This document shows positions 62,188 through 64,000 of a stretch of DNA of 64,000 nucleotides, in pieces. The DNA lies in the NCBI GenBank assembly GCA_023055505.1, contig JALIRH010000147.1, positions 614,691 through 678,690 on the forward strand. The letters are read 5' to 3'. The translations under genes and the position numbers were made by a program. This DNA is from Callipepla californica brunnescens (taxonomy: Eukaryota > Chordata > Aves > Galliformes > Odontophoridae). Below the pieces are notes generated by a model. The model saw only the letters and a program-made list of their open reading frames with translations, was not told where the DNA came from and ran no database searches. Positions within the stretch are counted from its first letter, which is position 1. Each line of letters starts with the position of its first letter.

Positions 62188-64000
62188 TCCAAACCCAATC
62201 CAAACCCCAAACCTACTCCTATTCCTAAACCTTATCTTAACCCTAAACCAAACCCAAACCCAAGGCCCTCCCCTTCTCTCAGCCTAACACTCAAACTAAC
62301 CTAAACCCGAAACTAACCCTACATTTATCCTAATCTTATCCATATTCTAAGGCCTAACCCTACTCTGACCAGAAAGCTCATGTTGTCTAAAATCTACCCC
62401 TTACCTAAAACCTAAATCGACAAAAAAACCTAACCCGAAACCTCAACCTAACTCTTCTCCTAACTAGAACACCAGCACTTCACCTTACCCTAACTGGAAA
62501 CCTAGGACTAAATCCTTACCTTGTCCAGAACCCTATTCCTAACCCAAACCAGAATTCGAACCTCTACCCTAACCAAAACCCTTCCCCTAAACCTAAACCT
62601 AATGCTACCCTCAACCAAACCCTAGCCCTAAATCCTACCCTAAAACCAACACCACGTTTAAGCTCAAACCTCAAGCCTCAAAGAAAGCATCAGATTACCG
62701 CAGATCTCACCTAACACTAACCCCAATCCAATCCCTACTACTAACCCCAAACCCAATCCAAACACCAAAACTATTCCTATTCCTAAACCTAACACTAAGC
62801 CAGAACCAAACCCAAGGCCTACCCCTTCTCTCAGCCTGACACTCAAACTAACCTAGACCTGAACGCAACGCTAAATCAAATACTAAAACTCACCCTTAGC
62901 CAAGGCCCTTTTAGGACCCTTCCCTGGTCCTAAAACTAAAGAGAACCCTACCCCTTCCACTAAACCTTCATCTACATCCCTAACCCTTACCCTAAACCTA
63001 AATCTACACCAAAACCTAACCCTAACCCTAACATGTCTTTTAACTGTAAAACTAACGCTTCACCTAACCCGAACTGAAACCTCAGGACTAAACCTTACCT
63101 AACACCTAGCTATATTCCTAACCCTATCCTGAAACCTAACGTTAACCCTAACCCTAAAAACAACTTGGAACCAAACCCTAACCCTAACCTAACCCTTATC
63201 AGAACCCTAAATCTAATCCTAACCGTTACCTCAATTGAACTCCAATTCTTCCTGAAATCTAAATGGGACCTTAAAACCAACCCCAGATTGAAGCCCAACC
63301 CTAAACCTAACACAAAGCATTAGATTACCACAGCCATCACCTAACTCTAACCCCAGCCTTAACGCTAATACTATCCCAAACACTATTCCAATTCCTAAAC
63401 CCAACACAAACCCAAAAACACAAAGCCTACAATTCTCACAGCCTAACACTGAAAGGAAACCTAAATCTTACCCTAACTCTAAAACTAATCCAAAGCATGA
63501 CCACAATTTAAACTCTAAATCTACCTTCAAACTAAAGCTGACCCTAACACCAACCTCAAGCCAAACCCTAAGCCTAACACAAAGCATTAGATTACCACAA
63601 CGCTCACCTAACTTCTAACCCCCACCCTAACACTAATACTAAAGCAATCAGATTCCAAATACTAACCCAATTCCTATTCTGAAACCCAAAACTATTCCAA
63701 AAACAAACCCAAGGCCTAACCTTTCTCTCACCCTAACAATCAAAGAAAACCTATTCCTAAACCTAATCCTAAATCTAGTCCTAACCCTAACCCTCACCCT
63801 TAATCTAACCCCAACCCCCACCCAGAAGCTAACACTTAGCATTGTACAATACCTAAACGTACCCCTAATCCTTATCACTAAACCTAAAAGGAACCTGAAA
63901 CATAGTGCTAAATCCGAACCCTAACCCTGAAGACCAACGCTAACAATGAACCAATTCCTATACCTTTTCCTTCCTCCAAATTGATTCCTAGCACTAACCC
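62001..64000. repeat. Telomere-like unit 11, cut by the window end
   Basis: Spacer 62001-62187 and C-type flank 62188-63993 (CTCAAGCCAAACCC near 63555). The core begins at 63994 and is cut after seven bases, so the array continues beyond this window. Confidence 0.92.

Noticed and set aside
8970..63878. Dozens of open frames of 60-118 codons, same sequence in each unit and on both strands
   Set aside because: They lie in degenerate hexamer DNA and encode dipeptide-like runs (LGLG, RVRV, NPNP, LTLT) in overlapping opposite frames. A 6-base period avoids stops in some frames, and their conservation just follows the near-identity of the units.
12916..64000. CRISPR-like regular array
   Set aside because: Period of ~5 kb, constant spacer and variable long repeats: the reverse of a CRISPR array, in eukaryotic-type DNA.
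8042..64000. Integrated viral genome with telomere-like repeats
   Set aside because: No viral gene or other long non-repeat sequence is present; the only non-telomeric part is the 187-bp spacer.

Overview
The window is eukaryotic repeat DNA with no gene that I can support. Two unlike tandem arrays abut: an AT-rich satellite (1-8041), then about 56 kb of telomere-like DNA (8042 to the end and beyond) built from CCCTAA/TTAGGG words. The hexamer points to a eukaryote with TTAGGG-type telomeres (most animals, many fungi, some others), in a subtelomeric, pericentromeric or other heterochromatic location. I cannot name the species.

Region 1 (1-8041) is a satellite of ~591-bp monomers. Six successive monomers form a higher-order repeat of ~3,549 bp: each monomer matches the one six places later far better than its neighbours (592 with 4141, 1184 with 4734, 1773 with 5322, 2365 with 5914, 2956 with 6505). 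Order breaks down on the right: one monomer lacks its first ~228 bp (7087-7447) and the last (7448-8041) is the most diverged. The satellite then stops abruptly at telomere-like DNA.

Region 2 (8042-64000) is a tandem array of 4.6-5.3 kb units: one edge unit, ten complete units and one cut by the window end. Every complete unit has the same order: (i) a 187-bp non-telomeric spacer, apparently identical in all 11 copies; (ii) ~1.8 kb of strongly degenerate CCCTAA-strand DNA; (iii) a core of near-perfect CCCTAA repeats, 853-1,543 bp; (iv) ~270 bp with a strand switch at a CCTAGG palindrome; (v) ~1,476 bp of degenerate TTAGGG-strand DNA leading into the next spacer. Each unit is thus internally inverted, and each spacer lies between TTAGGG on its left and CCCTAA on its right, the orientation expected of a head-to-head telomere fusion. 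Almost all length difference between units lies in the core. Core length and small diagnostic indels define three subtypes in the order edge-A-B-B-B-B-A-C-A-C-C-(partial), including a tandem A+C / A+C duplication of ~9.87 kb.

The degenerate parts differ greatly from perfect telomere repeat, yet differ from unit to unit at only scattered sites. The simplest history is old decay of a telomere-derived segment, an inversion or fusion around the spacer, and then recent amplification with exchange between units. The many short open frames (runs such as LGLG, RVRV, NPNP, LTLT) are by-products of a 6-base period and are not called as genes. I found no tRNA, rRNA, CRISPR array or recognisable transposon.
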